DNA from: Crossiella sp. SN42 | Lineage (GTDB): Bacteria > Actinomycetota > Actinomycetes > Mycobacteriales > Pseudonocardiaceae | Length of the DNA: 64,000 nucleotides | Assembly (NCBI RefSeq): GCF_023897065.1 | Contig: NZ_JAMHIV010000015.1 | Coordinates: 124,001-188,000, forward strand | Direction: 5' to 3' | Shown: piece after piece, positions 13,251-22,220 of the stretch | How positions within the stretch are numbered: position 1 is the first letter of the stretch | Layout of the letters: the number at the start of each line of letters is the position of its first letter | Notes under the pieces: generated by a model | Told to the model about the DNA's origin: nothing | Database searches by the model: none | The model's input: the letters and a program-made list of their open reading frames with translations, nothing else | Translations under genes and position numbers: made by a program

Positions 13251-13876
13251 TGACCGACTACATCAAGGACGGCGCGGAGATCTACCGCCGGTCCTTCGCC
13301 ACCATCCGCGCCGAGGCCGGCCTGACCGGTCTGCCCCCGGACGTGGCGCGGGTGGCCGTGCGGATGATCCACGCCTGCGGGATGGTCGACCTGGTCGAGG
13401 ACCTCGGCTACTCCCCCGGCGTGGTCGCCTCGGCACGGGCCGCGCTCGATGCCGGTGCGCCGATCCTGTGTGATGCCAACATGGTCGCGGCCGGGGTGAC
13501 CCGGCGACGGCTGCCCGCGGACAACGAGGTGGTGTGCCTGCTCGGCGATCCACGGGTGCCGGGGCTGGCCAAGGACATGGGCAACACGCGCAGTGTGGCG
13601 GCGCTGGAGTTGTTGCGGGACAAGCTCGGCGGGGCGGTGGTGGCCATCGGCAACGCGCCGACCGCGCTGTTCCACCTGCTGGAGATGATCGCCGGTGGCG
13701 CGCCCAAACCCGCGGCGGTGCTGGGGATTCCGGTGGGGTTCATCGGCGCGGCGGAGTCGAAGGAGGCCCTGGCCGCCAACGCGCTGGGGCTGGAGTACCT
13801 GGTGGTGCGGGGCAGGCGGGGCGGCAGCGCGATGACCGCCGCCGCGATCAACGCGATTGCGAGTGACGAAGAGTGA
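13250..13876 (+). CDS. cobH: Precorrin-8X methylmutase CobH
   Basis: Moves the C11 methyl group to C12, giving hydrogenobyrinate. 208 aa, the usual length. The catalytic His is in [11 protein letters not shown] (His41 here), and the glycine-rich [16 protein letters not shown] region is conserved. The GTG start shares its first base with the cobG stop, and the last bases overlap the GTG of cobIJ, so translation is probably coupled through the three genes. Confidence 0.95.
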   Translation: MTDYIKDGAEIYRRSFATIRAEAGLTGLPPDVARVAVRMIHACGMVDLVEDLGYSPGVVASARAALDAGAPILCDANMVAAGVTRRRLPADNEVVCLLGDPRVPGLAKDMGNTRSVAALELLRDKLGGAVVAIGNAPTALFHLLEMIAGGAPKPAAVLGIPVGFIGAAESKEALAANALGLEYLVVRGRRGGSAMTAAAINAIASDEE

Positions 13877-15372
13877 GTGAGCTGGGACGGCTGTACGGCG
13901 TCGGGCTGGGCCCTGGCGACCCGGAGCTGGTGACGGTCAAGGCGGCACGGCTGATCGGCGCGGCGGACGTGGTGGTGTTCCACAGCGCGCGGCACGGCCG
14001 CAGCATCGCCCGCTCGATCGCCGAGCCCTACCTGCGCCCCGGTCAGATCGAGGAGCAGCTGGTCTACCCGGTGACCACCGAGGACACCGAGGACTACCAG
14101 GGCGAGATCGACGCCTTCTACGAGCAGAGCGCGCAACGCCTTGCCGCGCACCTGTCCGAGGGCCGGACCGTGGTGGTGCTCGCGGCCGGGGACCCGTTCT
14201 TCTACGGCTCCTACATGCACATGCACAAGCGGCTGGCGCACCGGTTCCCGACCGAGGTGGTGCCGGGGGTGACCTCGGTGAGCGGGGCCGCCGCGGTGCT
14301 CGGGCGGCCGCTGGTGGAGCGGGACGAGGTGCTCACCGTGCTGCCCGGCACGCTGCCGCAGGAGGAGCTGGCCGAGTGGCTGGCCACCACCGACTCGGCC
14401 GCGATCATGAAGCTGGGCCGAACTTTCGGCGTGGTGCGCGAGGCGCTGCACGCGGCCGGACGGCTGGAGGACGCCTGGTACGTGGAGCGGGCGACCACCG
14501 GGCGGCAGCGGGTGGCCCCACTGTCCGAAGTGGACCCCGAAGGCGTGCCGTACTTCTCGCTGGCGCTGCTGCCCAGCCAGGCGCACCAGACCATCGAGGC
14601 CGCCCCGGACACGGCGACCGGCGGTCCGGGCGAGGTGGTCGTGGTCGGCCTCGGTCCCGCCGGACGCGAGTGGCTCACCCCGCAGGCGCAGGACGCGCTG
14701 GCCACCGCCGACGAGCTGATCGGCTACGGCCCCTACCTGGACCGGGTCCCGCCCAACCCGCGCCAGCGGCGGCACCCCTCGGACAACCGGGTGGAGGCCG
14801 AGCGGGCCGCGTTCGCGCTGGACCTGGCCAAGAACGGCGCCCGGGTCGCGGTGGTCTCCTCCGGTGACCCCGGCGTGTTCGCGATGGCCAGCGCGGTGCT
14901 GGAGGTGGCCGGTGAGGAGCAGTTCACCGGGGTGCCGGTGCGGGTGCTGCCGGGGCTGACCGCGGCGCACGCGGTGGCCAGCCGGGTGGGCGCGCCGCTG
15001 GGCCACGACTACTGCGTGCTCTCGCTGTCGGACCGGCTCAAGCCGTGGGAGGTCATCGAACGGCGGCTGGCCGCGGCGGCCGCGGCCGACCTGGTGATCG
15101 CGATCTACAACCCGGCCTCGCGCAGCCGCACCTGGCAGGTCGAGTCGGCCAGGGAAACCCTGCTGGCGCACCGGTCCCCGGATACGCCGGTGGTCATCGG
15201 CCGGGACGTCGGCGGCCCGGAGGAGTCGGTGCGGGTGGTCCGCCTCGCCGACCTCGATCCGTCCACTGTGGACATGCGCTGCCTGCTGCTGGTCGGCTCC
15301 TCCACCACCCGGTTCCGCACCGGCCCCGACGGCGAGCCGGTGGTGTTCACCCCGCGCCGCTACCCCGCCTGA
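13873..15372 (+). CDS. cobIJ: CobI-CobJ fusion: precorrin-2 C20- and precorrin-3B C17-methyltransferase
   Basis: Bifunctional corrin-ring SAM methyltransferase of 499 aa. Residues 1-240 are CobI-like, with [17 protein letters not shown] at the start and [17 protein letters not shown]. Residues 250-499 are CobJ-like, with [28 protein letters not shown] and [11 protein letters not shown]. The fusion joins two steps on either side of CobG chemistry and is common in actinomycetes. It overlaps cobH by four bases (GTGA). Its 3' end overlaps the convergent cobK by 26 bases. Confidence 0.94.
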   Translation: MSELGRLYGVGLGPGDPELVTVKAARLIGAADVVVFHSARHGRSIARSIAEPYLRPGQIEEQLVYPVTTEDTEDYQGEIDAFYEQSAQRLAAHLSEGRTVVVLAAGDPFFYGSYMHMHKRLAHRFPTEVVPGVTSVSGAAAVLGRPLVERDEVLTVLPGTLPQEELAEWLATTDSAAIMKLGRTFGVVREALHAAGRLEDAWYVERATTGRQRVAPLSEVDPEGVPYFSLALLPSQAHQTIEAAPDTATGGPGEVVVVGLGPAGREWLTPQAQDALATADELIGYGPYLDRVPPNPRQRRHPSDNRVEAERAAFALDLAKNGARVAVVSSGDPGVFAMASAVLEVAGEEQFTGVPVRVLPGLTAAHAVASRVGAPLGHDYCVLSLSDRLKPWEVIERRLAAAAAADLVIAIYNPASRSRTWQVESARETLLAHRSPDTPVVIGRDVGGPEESVRVVRLADLDPSTVDMRCLLLVGSSTTRFRTGPDGEPVVFTPRRYPA

Positions 15373-16099
15373 CCCACTCGACGGCCGCGGCCACGGTGCC
15401 TGCCGTGGTCGCGGCCGGCAGCGGCGGACGGCGGACCAGGACCACCGGCAGGCCGAGCCTGCGGGCCGCGGTGAGCTTGGCCGCGGTCTGCTCGCCGCCG
15501 CTGTCCTTGCTGACCACCACGTCGATCCGGTTGGCGCGCAACAGCTCCAGCTCACCGTCCACTGTGTACGGTCCCCGGTCCAGCAGGACGGTCACGTTTG
15601 GCGGGGGCCGCTCCGGCGGGTCGACCGAGCGGCTGAGGATCCACAGGTCCGGGTTGGCGAAGGCGGGCAGGTCGCGGCGGCCGGTGGTGAGCAGCACCCG
15701 GCGGCCCAGCGCGGGCAGCGCCTCGGCGGCCTCGGCGATCGAGGACACCCAGTGCCAGCGGTCCCCCGGCTGCTCGGCCCAGCCCGGCCTGCGCAGCACC
15801 AGCAGCGGCAGCCCGAGCTCGGCGGTCGCGGCGGCGGCGTTGCCGGTCATGGTCGCGGCGAACGGGTGCGTGGCATCGACCACCAGGTCGGCCCCGTTGT
15901 CCCGCAACCACTCCCGCAGCCCGGCCACCCCGCCGAACCCGCCGATCCGCACCTCGCCGACCGGCAGCACCGGTTCCCGCACCCGCCCGGCCAGCGAGGA
16001 CACCACCCGCAGCCCAGGGATCCCGGCCAGGGCCGCGGCCAGCTTCCGGGCCTCGCCGGTGCCACCCAGCACCAGCACCGTCGTCGTCACGACTGGCAT
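15347..16099 (-). CDS. cobK: Precorrin-6A reductase CobK
   Basis: NADPH-dependent reduction of precorrin-6A to dihydro-precorrin-6. 250 aa. It opens with the nucleotide-binding LVLGGTGEARKLAAAL, has DLVVDATHPFAATMTGNA in the middle, and VVSKDSGGEQTAAKLTAARRLGLP near the end, all typical of CobK/CbiJ. It lies on the opposite strand to cobGHIJ and overlaps cobIJ tail to tail. It starts 22 bases after the stop of the GH95 gene on the same strand, so it may be read from that transcript or from its own promoter. Confidence 0.92.
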   Translation of the reverse strand: MPVVTTTVLVLGGTGEARKLAAALAGIPGLRVVSSLAGRVREPVLPVGEVRIGGFGGVAGLREWLRDNGADLVVDATHPFAATMTGNAAAATAELGLPLLVLRRPGWAEQPGDRWHWVSSIAEAAEALPALGRRVLLTTGRRDLPAFANPDLWILSRSVDPPERPPPNVTVLLDRGPYTVDGELELLRANRIDVVVSKDSGGEQTAAKLTAARRLGLPVVLVRRPPLPAATTAGTVAAAVEWVRRGSGAG

Positions 16100-16120
16100 C
16101 CTGCCACCCGAGGGCCAGGG

Positions 16121-18505
16121 TCAGTTCGGCCGGATCGTGACGGACTCGCCGGGCCGCACGCTGATCACCCGCTTCCAGGAGCCCGCGCGCACCTCGGTGC
16201 TGGTGCCGCCGACACTGCGCAGCACCGCGGTGGTGACCTTGCCGTCCCGCCAGCGCAGGTCGACCTCGAACCCGCCCTTGACGCCGACACCGGTGACCCG
16301 GCCCCGTTTCGCCCACGCGCCGGGCAGCGCGGGCAGCAGTTCGACCACGCCCGGCCGGGAGTACAGGATCATCTCCAGCATCGCGGCCGGCGCGCCGAAG
16401 TTGGCGTCGATCTGGAAGATGGCCCGGTCGTTGTTGCGGTACATGTCGAAGAAGTTGGCCGAGGTGCCGTTCTCGTTGGCGATGGACGGGCGCAGCACGG
16501 TGAGCAGCAGCTGGTAGGCGCGGTCGGCGTCGCGGAGCCTGGCCCAGCAGGCGGACCGCCAGGCGCAGGCCCAGCCGAAGCTCTCCATGCCGCGCACCTC
16601 CAGCAGCTTGCGGATGCCCTCGATGGTGGCCTGGGGCGTGTCGTCGTGGTTCATGTGATCGCCGGGGAAGAACCCGATCAGCGGCGAGAGGTGCCGGTGG
16701 GTGCGCTCGCCGATGTCATCCGGGTGCATCCACTCCTGCAGCATGCCGGTCTTCGGACTGACCTCCGGCAGGTACAGCCGCGACTGGAGGCCCTTGACCC
16801 GCGCCGCGAACTCCTTGTCCCGCCCCAGTCTCGCCGCCGCGAGCTGGAGTTCGCGGAACAGCTCCCAGACGATCTCCTGGGCGTAGCTGATGCCCAGCGC
16901 GTCCTGCGGCCCGTGCTCCGGCGACCAGTCCTTGTCGTCGACCAGCACCTCCCGGGTGCTGCCGTCGGGGTAGGTGTGCGTGATGGTGACCAGCCGCGCG
17001 GCCCAGAACTCGGCCGCGCCCTTGAGCAGCGGGTAGATCCGTTCCAGGTGCTGGGCGTCCAGGGTGAACTCGTAGTGCTCCCACAGCGACTGGCACAGCC
17101 AGGCGTTGCCTGCGGGGTGCCACCACCAGCCGAGACCGCCGTGGGTGTTGGCGGAGAAGGCCACCGTCCACCCGGCGACCTTGCCGGAGGAGTTGCGGAA
17201 CCGGTTGCGCGGATCGTTGAACAGGCGCTGGGTCTGCCGCGACCACTCGGGCAGCTGGGCCAGGCAGTAGTCGGCGAGAGCGGTGAAGCAGCGGCCGAGA
17301 CCGGCGCGGTCGGTCAGCCAGTAGTTCATCTGGAGGTTGATGTCGGTGTGGTAGTCGGCGTACCAGTCCGGCGAGTTGTTGTGCAGCCACAAACCTTGGA
17401 GGTTGATCGGCAGACTGTCCCGGGACCCGGTGATCATCAGGTACCGCCCGAACTGGAGGTAGCTGGCCTCCAGCTCCGGGTCTGGCTGCCCGGGATTGGT
17501 GTGCCGCACCGCGAGCCGGGACCAGGAGTCCAGGTTCCGCTGAGCGCGGCTGGACTCACCGAGGTCCACGGTCATCCGCCGGTACAGCGACTGGTAGTCG
17601 GCCACGTGCGTGTTCAGCAACGCGCCCCCGGCCACCTTCGCCTTGGCCAGCGCCCGCTCCCGCGCCACCACCAGCGGGTCGATGGCGGTGTTCCGGAACC
17701 CCCTGGCCGCGTCCGCGAGGTAGTCGGTGCCACCGGAGACGATGACCAGCACCTCCCGGCAGTCCCGGAAAACCAGCTCGTTGCCGGTCACCGTGATCGT
17801 CCCGGTCTCGCTGAACGCGGTGACCACCGCGGCATAGCGCAACCCGTTGCCGAACCGCGAGCTCAACGAGATCGTGCGGCTGGCGGGCTCGCCCACCACC
17901 GTCTCGGTGCGGGTGGCCTCCAGCCGGATCCGTCCACTGTGGACACCGCCGCCGCGCTGGGTCAGCCGCACCACCACCACGTCGTCCGGGCGACTGGAGT
18001 AGGTCTCCCGCCGGTACTGCGCGCCCCGGTAGCGGTAGGAACTGGTGACCAGCCCGTTGCTCAGGTCCAGCCGCCGCCGGTAGCCGGTCACCGCGGCCTT
18101 GGTGTGCCCGGTGGCCTCCACCCGCACCTTGGCCAGCAACCCGAAGGACCCGAAATCGTTGGGCCCGTATGGGAACTGCCCGTCGTCCTGGAGGACGTCG
18201 TTGCGGTGCCCGGTCCACAGCGTGGCATCGGTCAGGTAAAGCACGTCATCGGCCGGATCGGAGCCGACCAACGCCCCCAGCCGCCCGTTCCCGATCGGCA
18301 GACCCTGCTGGATGATCCGGCTCTCCTCAGCAGGCGCCGGGTACCAGAGACTGGTCGCCTCACCCTCCGGCACCAGACTGACGTTCTCCGGCCGAGCCAC
18401 CTCCTCGGCCTGGGCGATGAACGGCCGGACCCCGCTCAACATCATCCCGGCGCCCACGGCGCCCGTGATGCGCAGGAAGTCCCGGCGCGACGGCGAGTCG
18501 GACAT
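16121..18505 (-). CDS. GH95 alpha-L-fucosidase-type glycoside hydrolase, Tat-exported
   Basis: Exported 794-aa hydrolase of the GH95 type, which removes alpha-1,2-linked L-fucose or L-galactose. The N-terminus has a clear Tat leader (SPSRRDFLRITGAVGAGMML). Family motifs include LWYPAPAEESRIIQQGLPIGNGR, then LYLTDATLWTGH, and in the (alpha/alpha)6 domain WYADYHTDINLQMNYW, where the catalytic Asn/Asp lie. The C-terminus is a small beta domain. It sits 22 bases upstream of cobK without obvious functional connection. Its upstream region is the AT-rich spacer that also holds the toxin-antitoxin promoter. Confidence 0.9.
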   Translation of the reverse strand: MSDSPSRRDFLRITGAVGAGMMLSGVRPFIAQAEEVARPENVSLVPEGEATSLWYPAPAEESRIIQQGLPIGNGRLGALVGSDPADDVLYLTDATLWTGHRNDVLQDDGQFPYGPNDFGSFGLLAKVRVEATGHTKAAVTGYRRRLDLSNGLVTSSYRYRGAQYRRETYSSRPDDVVVVRLTQRGGGVHSGRIRLEATRTETVVGEPASRTISLSSRFGNGLRYAAVVTAFSETGTITVTGNELVFRDCREVLVIVSGGTDYLADAARGFRNTAIDPLVVARERALAKAKVAGGALLNTHVADYQSLYRRMTVDLGESSRAQRNLDSWSRLAVRHTNPGQPDPELEASYLQFGRYLMITGSRDSLPINLQGLWLHNNSPDWYADYHTDINLQMNYWLTDRAGLGRCFTALADYCLAQLPEWSRQTQRLFNDPRNRFRNSSGKVAGWTVAFSANTHGGLGWWWHPAGNAWLCQSLWEHYEFTLDAQHLERIYPLLKGAAEFWAARLVTITHTYPDGSTREVLVDDKDWSPEHGPQDALGISYAQEIVWELFRELQLAAARLGRDKEFAARVKGLQSRLYLPEVSPKTGMLQEWMHPDDIGERTHRHLSPLIGFFPGDHMNHDDTPQATIEGIRKLLEVRGMESFGWACAWRSACWARLRDADRAYQLLLTVLRPSIANENGTSANFFDMYRNNDRAIFQIDANFGAPAAMLEMILYSRPGVVELLPALPGAWAKRGRVTGVGVKGGFEVDLRWRDGKVTTAVLRSVGGTSTEVRAGSWKRVISVRPGESVTIRPN

Positions 18506-18793
18506 GGTCGAGTCCCTTCGACGGCTGTGGCGGAAGGTCCACTCGAGGCTCGATGTGGTGCGGCGCAGGAAAGATACGATCTCTGGCCAGGTGCGTCAAC
18601 GGTCCGTGGTCGTCGACTGAGCAGAGCAGCCTTCAGAAAATGCTGGTAGCAACCAAATCAGCGGAACTTCGCCGTCCGAAACTTACCCTTGATAGATCAT
18701 CCAGATACTCAACACATCGGATGACTACTCGCCGTTATCCCTCAACTACGCCCTGTTGCTGGAGCGTTTTCGACTACATATAGCATCGATGGT
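18506..18793. other. AT-rich spacer between GH95 and toxin genes
   Basis: From about 18620 to 18793 base composition drops to roughly half G+C, against a strongly GC-rich background. No reading frame with codon bias is present. It separates two divergent genes and must hold both promoters. The composition suggests DNA that arrived with the toxin-antitoxin module, or a silenced promoter region. Confidence 0.6.
18756..18784 (+). promoter_or_regulatory. Candidate promoter of the toxin-antitoxin pair
   Basis: TTGCTG at 18756-18761 and TATAGC at 18779-18784 are spaced by 17 bases, a good housekeeping-sigma pattern. Transcription would start at about 18791, only a few bases before the toxin ATG at 18794, so the mRNA would be leaderless or nearly so. 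No Shine-Dalgarno sequence precedes the ATG, which agrees. Confidence 0.5.
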
Positions 18794-19138
18794 ATGAACT
18801 GGGGTACGGTTGAACTGGAGCCGGAGGTTCGGGACTGGTTGGCGGGTCTGCCGACAGCTCACTTCGCCACGGCGGCGTTCTACATCGATCTGGTCGCCGA
18901 CCAGGGACCGCTGCTGGGTGAGCCGTACAGCCGCCAGCTGGACAGGAAGCTGCGGGAACTACGGTTCCACCTGGATGGCGAGGCGATGCGGGTGACCTAC
19001 TGGATCGCCCCGGGACGCCGGGTCGTGCTGCTGACGGTCTTCCGCAAGACTCGGATGCGCGAGGTCCGCGAGGTCGCTCGCGCGCAGCGGGCCCTGCGGC
19101 GATGCGTTGCCGAGGAACACAGTGTGGACGGGGAGTGA
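18794..19138 (+). CDS. HigB/RelE-superfamily toxin (Gp49-like)
   Basis: A 114-aa basic protein with the layout of phage-derived Gp49-like HigB toxins: RDWLAGLP near the N-terminus, LGEPYSRQLDRKLRELRFHLDGEAMRV in the middle, then YWIAPGRRVVLLTVFRKTRMR. Such proteins are ribosome-dependent mRNA endonucleases. The conserved order toxin first, HTH antitoxin second, matches higBA. Start ATG 18794 is close to the predicted transcription start. Confidence 0.82.
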   Translation: MNWGTVELEPEVRDWLAGLPTAHFATAAFYIDLVADQGPLLGEPYSRQLDRKLRELRFHLDGEAMRVTYWIAPGRRVVLLTVFRKTRMREVREVARAQRALRRCVAEEHSVDGE

Positions 19139-19143
19139 GCGCG

Positions 19144-19449
19144 ATGGTTGACGGCAACGACTGGGCGGAGCTGCGCGAGCGCAGGCTCGCCGAGCCGGGC
19201 GCGGCCGAGGCGTACGACGCGGCGCGGCTGGCCTACGAGCTCGGCAAGGCCGTGCGGGAGATGCGGGAGCAGCGCGACTGGACCCAGTCCCGGCTGGCCG
19301 AGGTCGCGGGTATGACCCAACCGGCGATCGCGCGGTTCGAGGCCGGCGGCACGGTGCCGACCATCCCGGTCCTGGAACGACTGGCCCACGCGCTGGACGC
19401 CGAGCTCGTGGTCCGGCTGACCCCGCACCTCCGCCCGGTGACGGCGTAG
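19144..19449 (+). CDS. HigA-type XRE antitoxin
   Basis: A 101-aa DNA-binding protein with a Cro/CI-type HTH: REQRDWTQSRLAEVAGMTQPAIARFEAGG (about residues 42-70). It should neutralise the upstream toxin and repress the operon. ATG 19144 is chosen because GGGGAG lies eight bases upstream; an in-frame GTG at 19135, overlapping the toxin stop, has no properly spaced ribosome-binding site. A hairpin follows the stop. Confidence 0.82.
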   Translation: MVDGNDWAELRERRLAEPGAAEAYDAARLAYELGKAVREMREQRDWTQSRLAEVAGMTQPAIARFEAGGTVPTIPVLERLAHALDAELVVRLTPHLRPVTA

Positions 19450-19454
19450 GCCCA

Positions 19455-19493
19455 ACGGCCGCCGCCATAACCAAGCGTTATGACGACGGCCGT
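19455..19493 (+). terminator. Hairpin after the toxin-antitoxin pair
   Basis: A 17-bp stem with two mismatches (19455-19471 with 19477-19493) around a 5-base loop begins six bases past the antitoxin stop. It is a likely factor-independent terminator that isolates the module from the transporter gene at 19586. Confidence 0.6.
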
Positions 19494-19585
19494 GCGGGTG
19501 GTGCGGTCGACTCAGCGGGCCAGACGGCAGGCGTCCGGACCCTGCCAATTCGCCGCACCCGACTCCGCCAGTGAGGATGCGGTCC

Positions 19586-20497
19586 GTGCCCCATCGTCTC
19601 CCACTGGCCCCGCTGCTGGCGCTGGTCGTCGCCGTGCTCGCGGTGTCCACCTCCGGCCCGCTGATCGCCTTCGCCGCCGCGCCCGCGCTGGCCATCGCGT
19701 TCTGGCGCAACACGATCGCGGTCGGCCTGCTCACCCCGTTCGCCGCGCTCCGCCGTGGACCCGAGTTGCGCGCGGCGGTCAGCGGTGACAAACGCGGCCA
19801 GGGTGGGTACAGCATGCTGGCCGGGGCGATGCTGGCGCTGCACTTCGGCACCTGGATGTCCAGCGCGCAGCTGACCACGGTGGCCACCTCGATCGCGCTG
19901 GGCTGCACCCAGCCGGTGTGGGCCGGGCTGATCGCGGTGGGGCAGGGCAAACGGCTGCCGCTGACCACCTGGCTGGGCATCGGGCTCGCGGTGGCCGGGG
20001 CGGCCTGGACCACCGGCGCGGACTTCCAGGTCTCCGGCGCCGCGCTGTGGGGCGATGTGCTCGCGGTGCTCGGCGGGATGGCCGCGGCCGGGTACGTGGC
20101 CCTCGGCGAGCACGCGCGGGCCAGCCTGAGCACCACGACCTACACCACGATCTGCTACGCCACCTGCGCGCTGGTGCTGCTGGTGGTGTGCCTGGGCGCG
20201 GGCATCCCGCTGGCCGGTTTCCCGGACTCCACCTGGCTGGCCATCCTGGCCATCGCGCTGGGCGCCCAGCTGCTCGGGCACTCGATGTTCAACTACGCGC
20301 TGCACGCGGTCTCGGCCACCACGATCAGCCTGGTCACCCTGCTGGAGGTGCCGGGCGCGGCGCTGCTGGCCTGGCTGTGGCTCGGGCAGGTGCCCAGGGC
20401 GGCCGCCCTGCCGGGGATGGCGTTGCTGCTGGCCGGAGTCGCGGTGGTGGTGCTGGCCGGGACCCGGCGACCCGCGGCGGCGCGGGTCGCCGGGTAG
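19586..20497 (+). CDS. EamA/DMT-family transporter
   Basis: About 303 aa with ten hydrophobic segments arranged as two EamA repeats; a conserved FWRNTIAVGLLTPF follows the second helix and GCTQPVWAGLIA ends the fourth. The C-terminal repeat has TTISLVTLLEVPGAALLAWLWLGQ, typical of drug/metabolite transporters. It exports an unknown small metabolite across the cytoplasmic membrane. GTG 19586 is chosen because GAGG sits nine bases upstream; earlier starts at 19571 and 19577 lack a ribosome-binding site. It converges on the pseudoprotease gene with a six-base gap. Confidence 0.85.
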   Translation: MPHRLPLAPLLALVVAVLAVSTSGPLIAFAAAPALAIAFWRNTIAVGLLTPFAALRRGPELRAAVSGDKRGQGGYSMLAGAMLALHFGTWMSSAQLTTVATSIALGCTQPVWAGLIAVGQGKRLPLTTWLGIGLAVAGAAWTTGADFQVSGAALWGDVLAVLGGMAAAGYVALGEHARASLSTTTYTTICYATCALVLLVVCLGAGIPLAGFPDSTWLAILAIALGAQLLGHSMFNYALHAVSATTISLVTLLEVPGAALLAWLWLGQVPRAAALPGMALLLAGVAVVVLAGTRRPAAARVAG

Positions 20498-20503
20498 CGG
20501 CGG

Positions 20504-22132
20504 TCAGGGCTTGAGCGGCGGCGCGACCACCCAGCTGCTGTCCGGCTCGAAGAAGGCCGGGTTCTCATACCACTGGGCGCCGCCCTTGTAGGCGCTCCAC
20601 ACCTCGCCGCGGATGTGCCGCAGGTAGTTGTCCGGGAAGTTCAGCGCGGCGAAGGACACCCCGGTGCCGCTGAGGCCGTCCCTGGCGCACCAGGTGGCGT
20701 CGGCGTCGAACGGGCCGCCACCGACCCTGTCGTCCAGCCGGATCCGGCCGTACTGGTGGCGCAGGTACGCGCCGGGAATGTTGGATGCCTCGAAGGAGTA
20801 GCAGTCGGCGTTGGCCAGGCCGGGCACCAGGCGGAAGGTGGCGTCGGCCTTGTCCAGGTCCGGGTTGCTCGCGGTGATCAGGTTCAGCCAGCCCTCGCCG
20901 CGGCCGTGCCGCAGGTAGTGGTCGGGCAGGCCCTCGTTGGTGGCCTTGAGCGAACCGCGCTGCGGCAGGTCGTGCCGGGCCTTGCCCTTGGCGGTCAGCC
21001 GCCACAGCTGGTAGGCGTAGGGCTGGTTGGCGCGCAGCACCGGCTTGGTCTGCTCGACCAGCTCGGGCACGGTCAGCGGCTTGTTGTGCTGCTGGTTGAC
21101 CAGCTGCACGGTGCCGCCCTTGCCGGGCAGCAGGGCCCAGCCCTGGGCCGGGTTGTTCGCGTCGCAGGCCTGCGAGGCCAGCGAGTTGCCGTCGATGCCC
21201 AGGCACTGGCGGCTGTGCAGGTTGCGCAGCCGCTTGTGCTCGCCGGCGCCGAGCAGCTCGAACTCCTGGGCGGAGCGGCCGGAGCCGCAGGTGGCGGTGG
21301 TGTCGCCGTTGAGGCAGCCGCCGGTGATGTTGTTGGCCAGCTCGACGATCCCGCTGTCTGCCACGGCCGGGTTGGCCCGGCTCGCCGCGACGCTCTCCTT
21401 GATCCAGGAGACCAGGTCGTCCACCCGTTCGGCGGCGGAGCTCGCGGCCTGCTCGGTCTCGCCGAGGCAGTTGCGCTGCTTGGCCGAGGTGACGATGCCG
21501 CCCAGCTCCAGCGCTCCGTCGCGCTGGCGCAGCACCGGGCCGCCCAGGTCGCCGGAGCACAGGTCCGCGCCTACCGGGGTGGCCGCGCCGAAGGTGAGCT
21601 GGGTGCCGGTCACCGCGCCGAGGGCGAAGGCCGCGGTGTGCAGGCGGTCCTCGTCCTCGCTGGCCGTGGCGAGCGCGCCGTAGCCGGTGATGGTGAGCTG
21701 CTCGCCGGTGGTGAAGCCGGCCGCAGCGGGCAGCGGGACCGGTGCGACGTCGGCGACGGGATCGGCGAGCTTGGCCAGGACCACGTCCCGGCCGGTCTGG
21801 GTGGCGATGCTCTGCACCTCCACCACCTCGCCGGAGCCGTGCGCGAGCTTGGTGCGGCCGACCGTGACCACGGTGCGCTCGGCCGGCGTGCCGGGCCTGA
21901 CCTGGCCGGGTTCGCCGAAGCAGCGGGCGGCGGTGAGCACCCACTGCTGATCGACCAGCACCCCGGAACAGCTCTTGGTGCCCACCCGGACGTAGGCGGT
22001 GTAGCCGTGCGCGCCATCGGTTGCGGCGGTGCCGCCGCTGATCGCGTGTGCGGGCAGTGCGGTCAGCACTCCGGTGATCACCGACGCGGCCAGTACCCCA
22101 GCCAGCGCTTTGCTCAACTCAGGACGCGCCAC
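20504..22132 (-). CDS. Secreted trypsin-fold pseudoprotease with ricin-like and AbfB domains
   Basis: About 542 aa, with a Sec signal peptide ending LPAHA. Residues 31-260 have a chymotrypsin-like fold (mature start ISGGTAATDG), but the His-loop reads TAARCF where TAAHC is expected and the Ser-loop reads CSGDLGGPV where GDSGGP is expected. Only the Asp (RDVVLAKL) is kept, so it is probably not a protease. A ricin-type segment (QCLGIDGNSLASQACD) and a C-terminal AbfB/CBM42-like pair of repeats (DHYLRHGRGEG, GAYLRHQYG, DNYLRHIRGE) suggest sugar binding. GTG 22132 is chosen because AGGGGGA lies about eight bases upstream. Confidence 0.85.
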   Translation of the reverse strand: MARPELSKALAGVLAASVITGVLTALPAHAISGGTAATDGAHGYTAYVRVGTKSCSGVLVDQQWVLTAARCFGEPGQVRPGTPAERTVVTVGRTKLAHGSGEVVEVQSIATQTGRDVVLAKLADPVADVAPVPLPAAAGFTTGEQLTITGYGALATASEDEDRLHTAAFALGAVTGTQLTFGAATPVGADLCSGDLGGPVLRQRDGALELGGIVTSAKQRNCLGETEQAASSAAERVDDLVSWIKESVAASRANPAVADSGIVELANNITGGCLNGDTTATCGSGRSAQEFELLGAGEHKRLRNLHSRQCLGIDGNSLASQACDANNPAQGWALLPGKGGTVQLVNQQHNKPLTVPELVEQTKPVLRANQPYAYQLWRLTAKGKARHDLPQRGSLKATNEGLPDHYLRHGRGEGWLNLITASNPDLDKADATFRLVPGLANADCYSFEASNIPGAYLRHQYGRIRLDDRVGGGPFDADATWCARDGLSGTGVSFAALNFPDNYLRHIRGEVWSAYKGGAQWYENPAFFEPDSSWVVAPPLKP

Positions 22133-22220
22133 AGCGCAGTTCCCCCTCATGACGAAGTCATTGCATGCCAAGGGGATGCGCTCCCCCAGCTGGCGAGCGT
22201 AGGCAGGCCGCCGGGGGCCG

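Noticed and set aside
15752-18649. 965-codon open frame on the plus strand
   Set aside because: Antisense to cobK and the GH95 gene, spans two unrelated genes, no recognisable motif.
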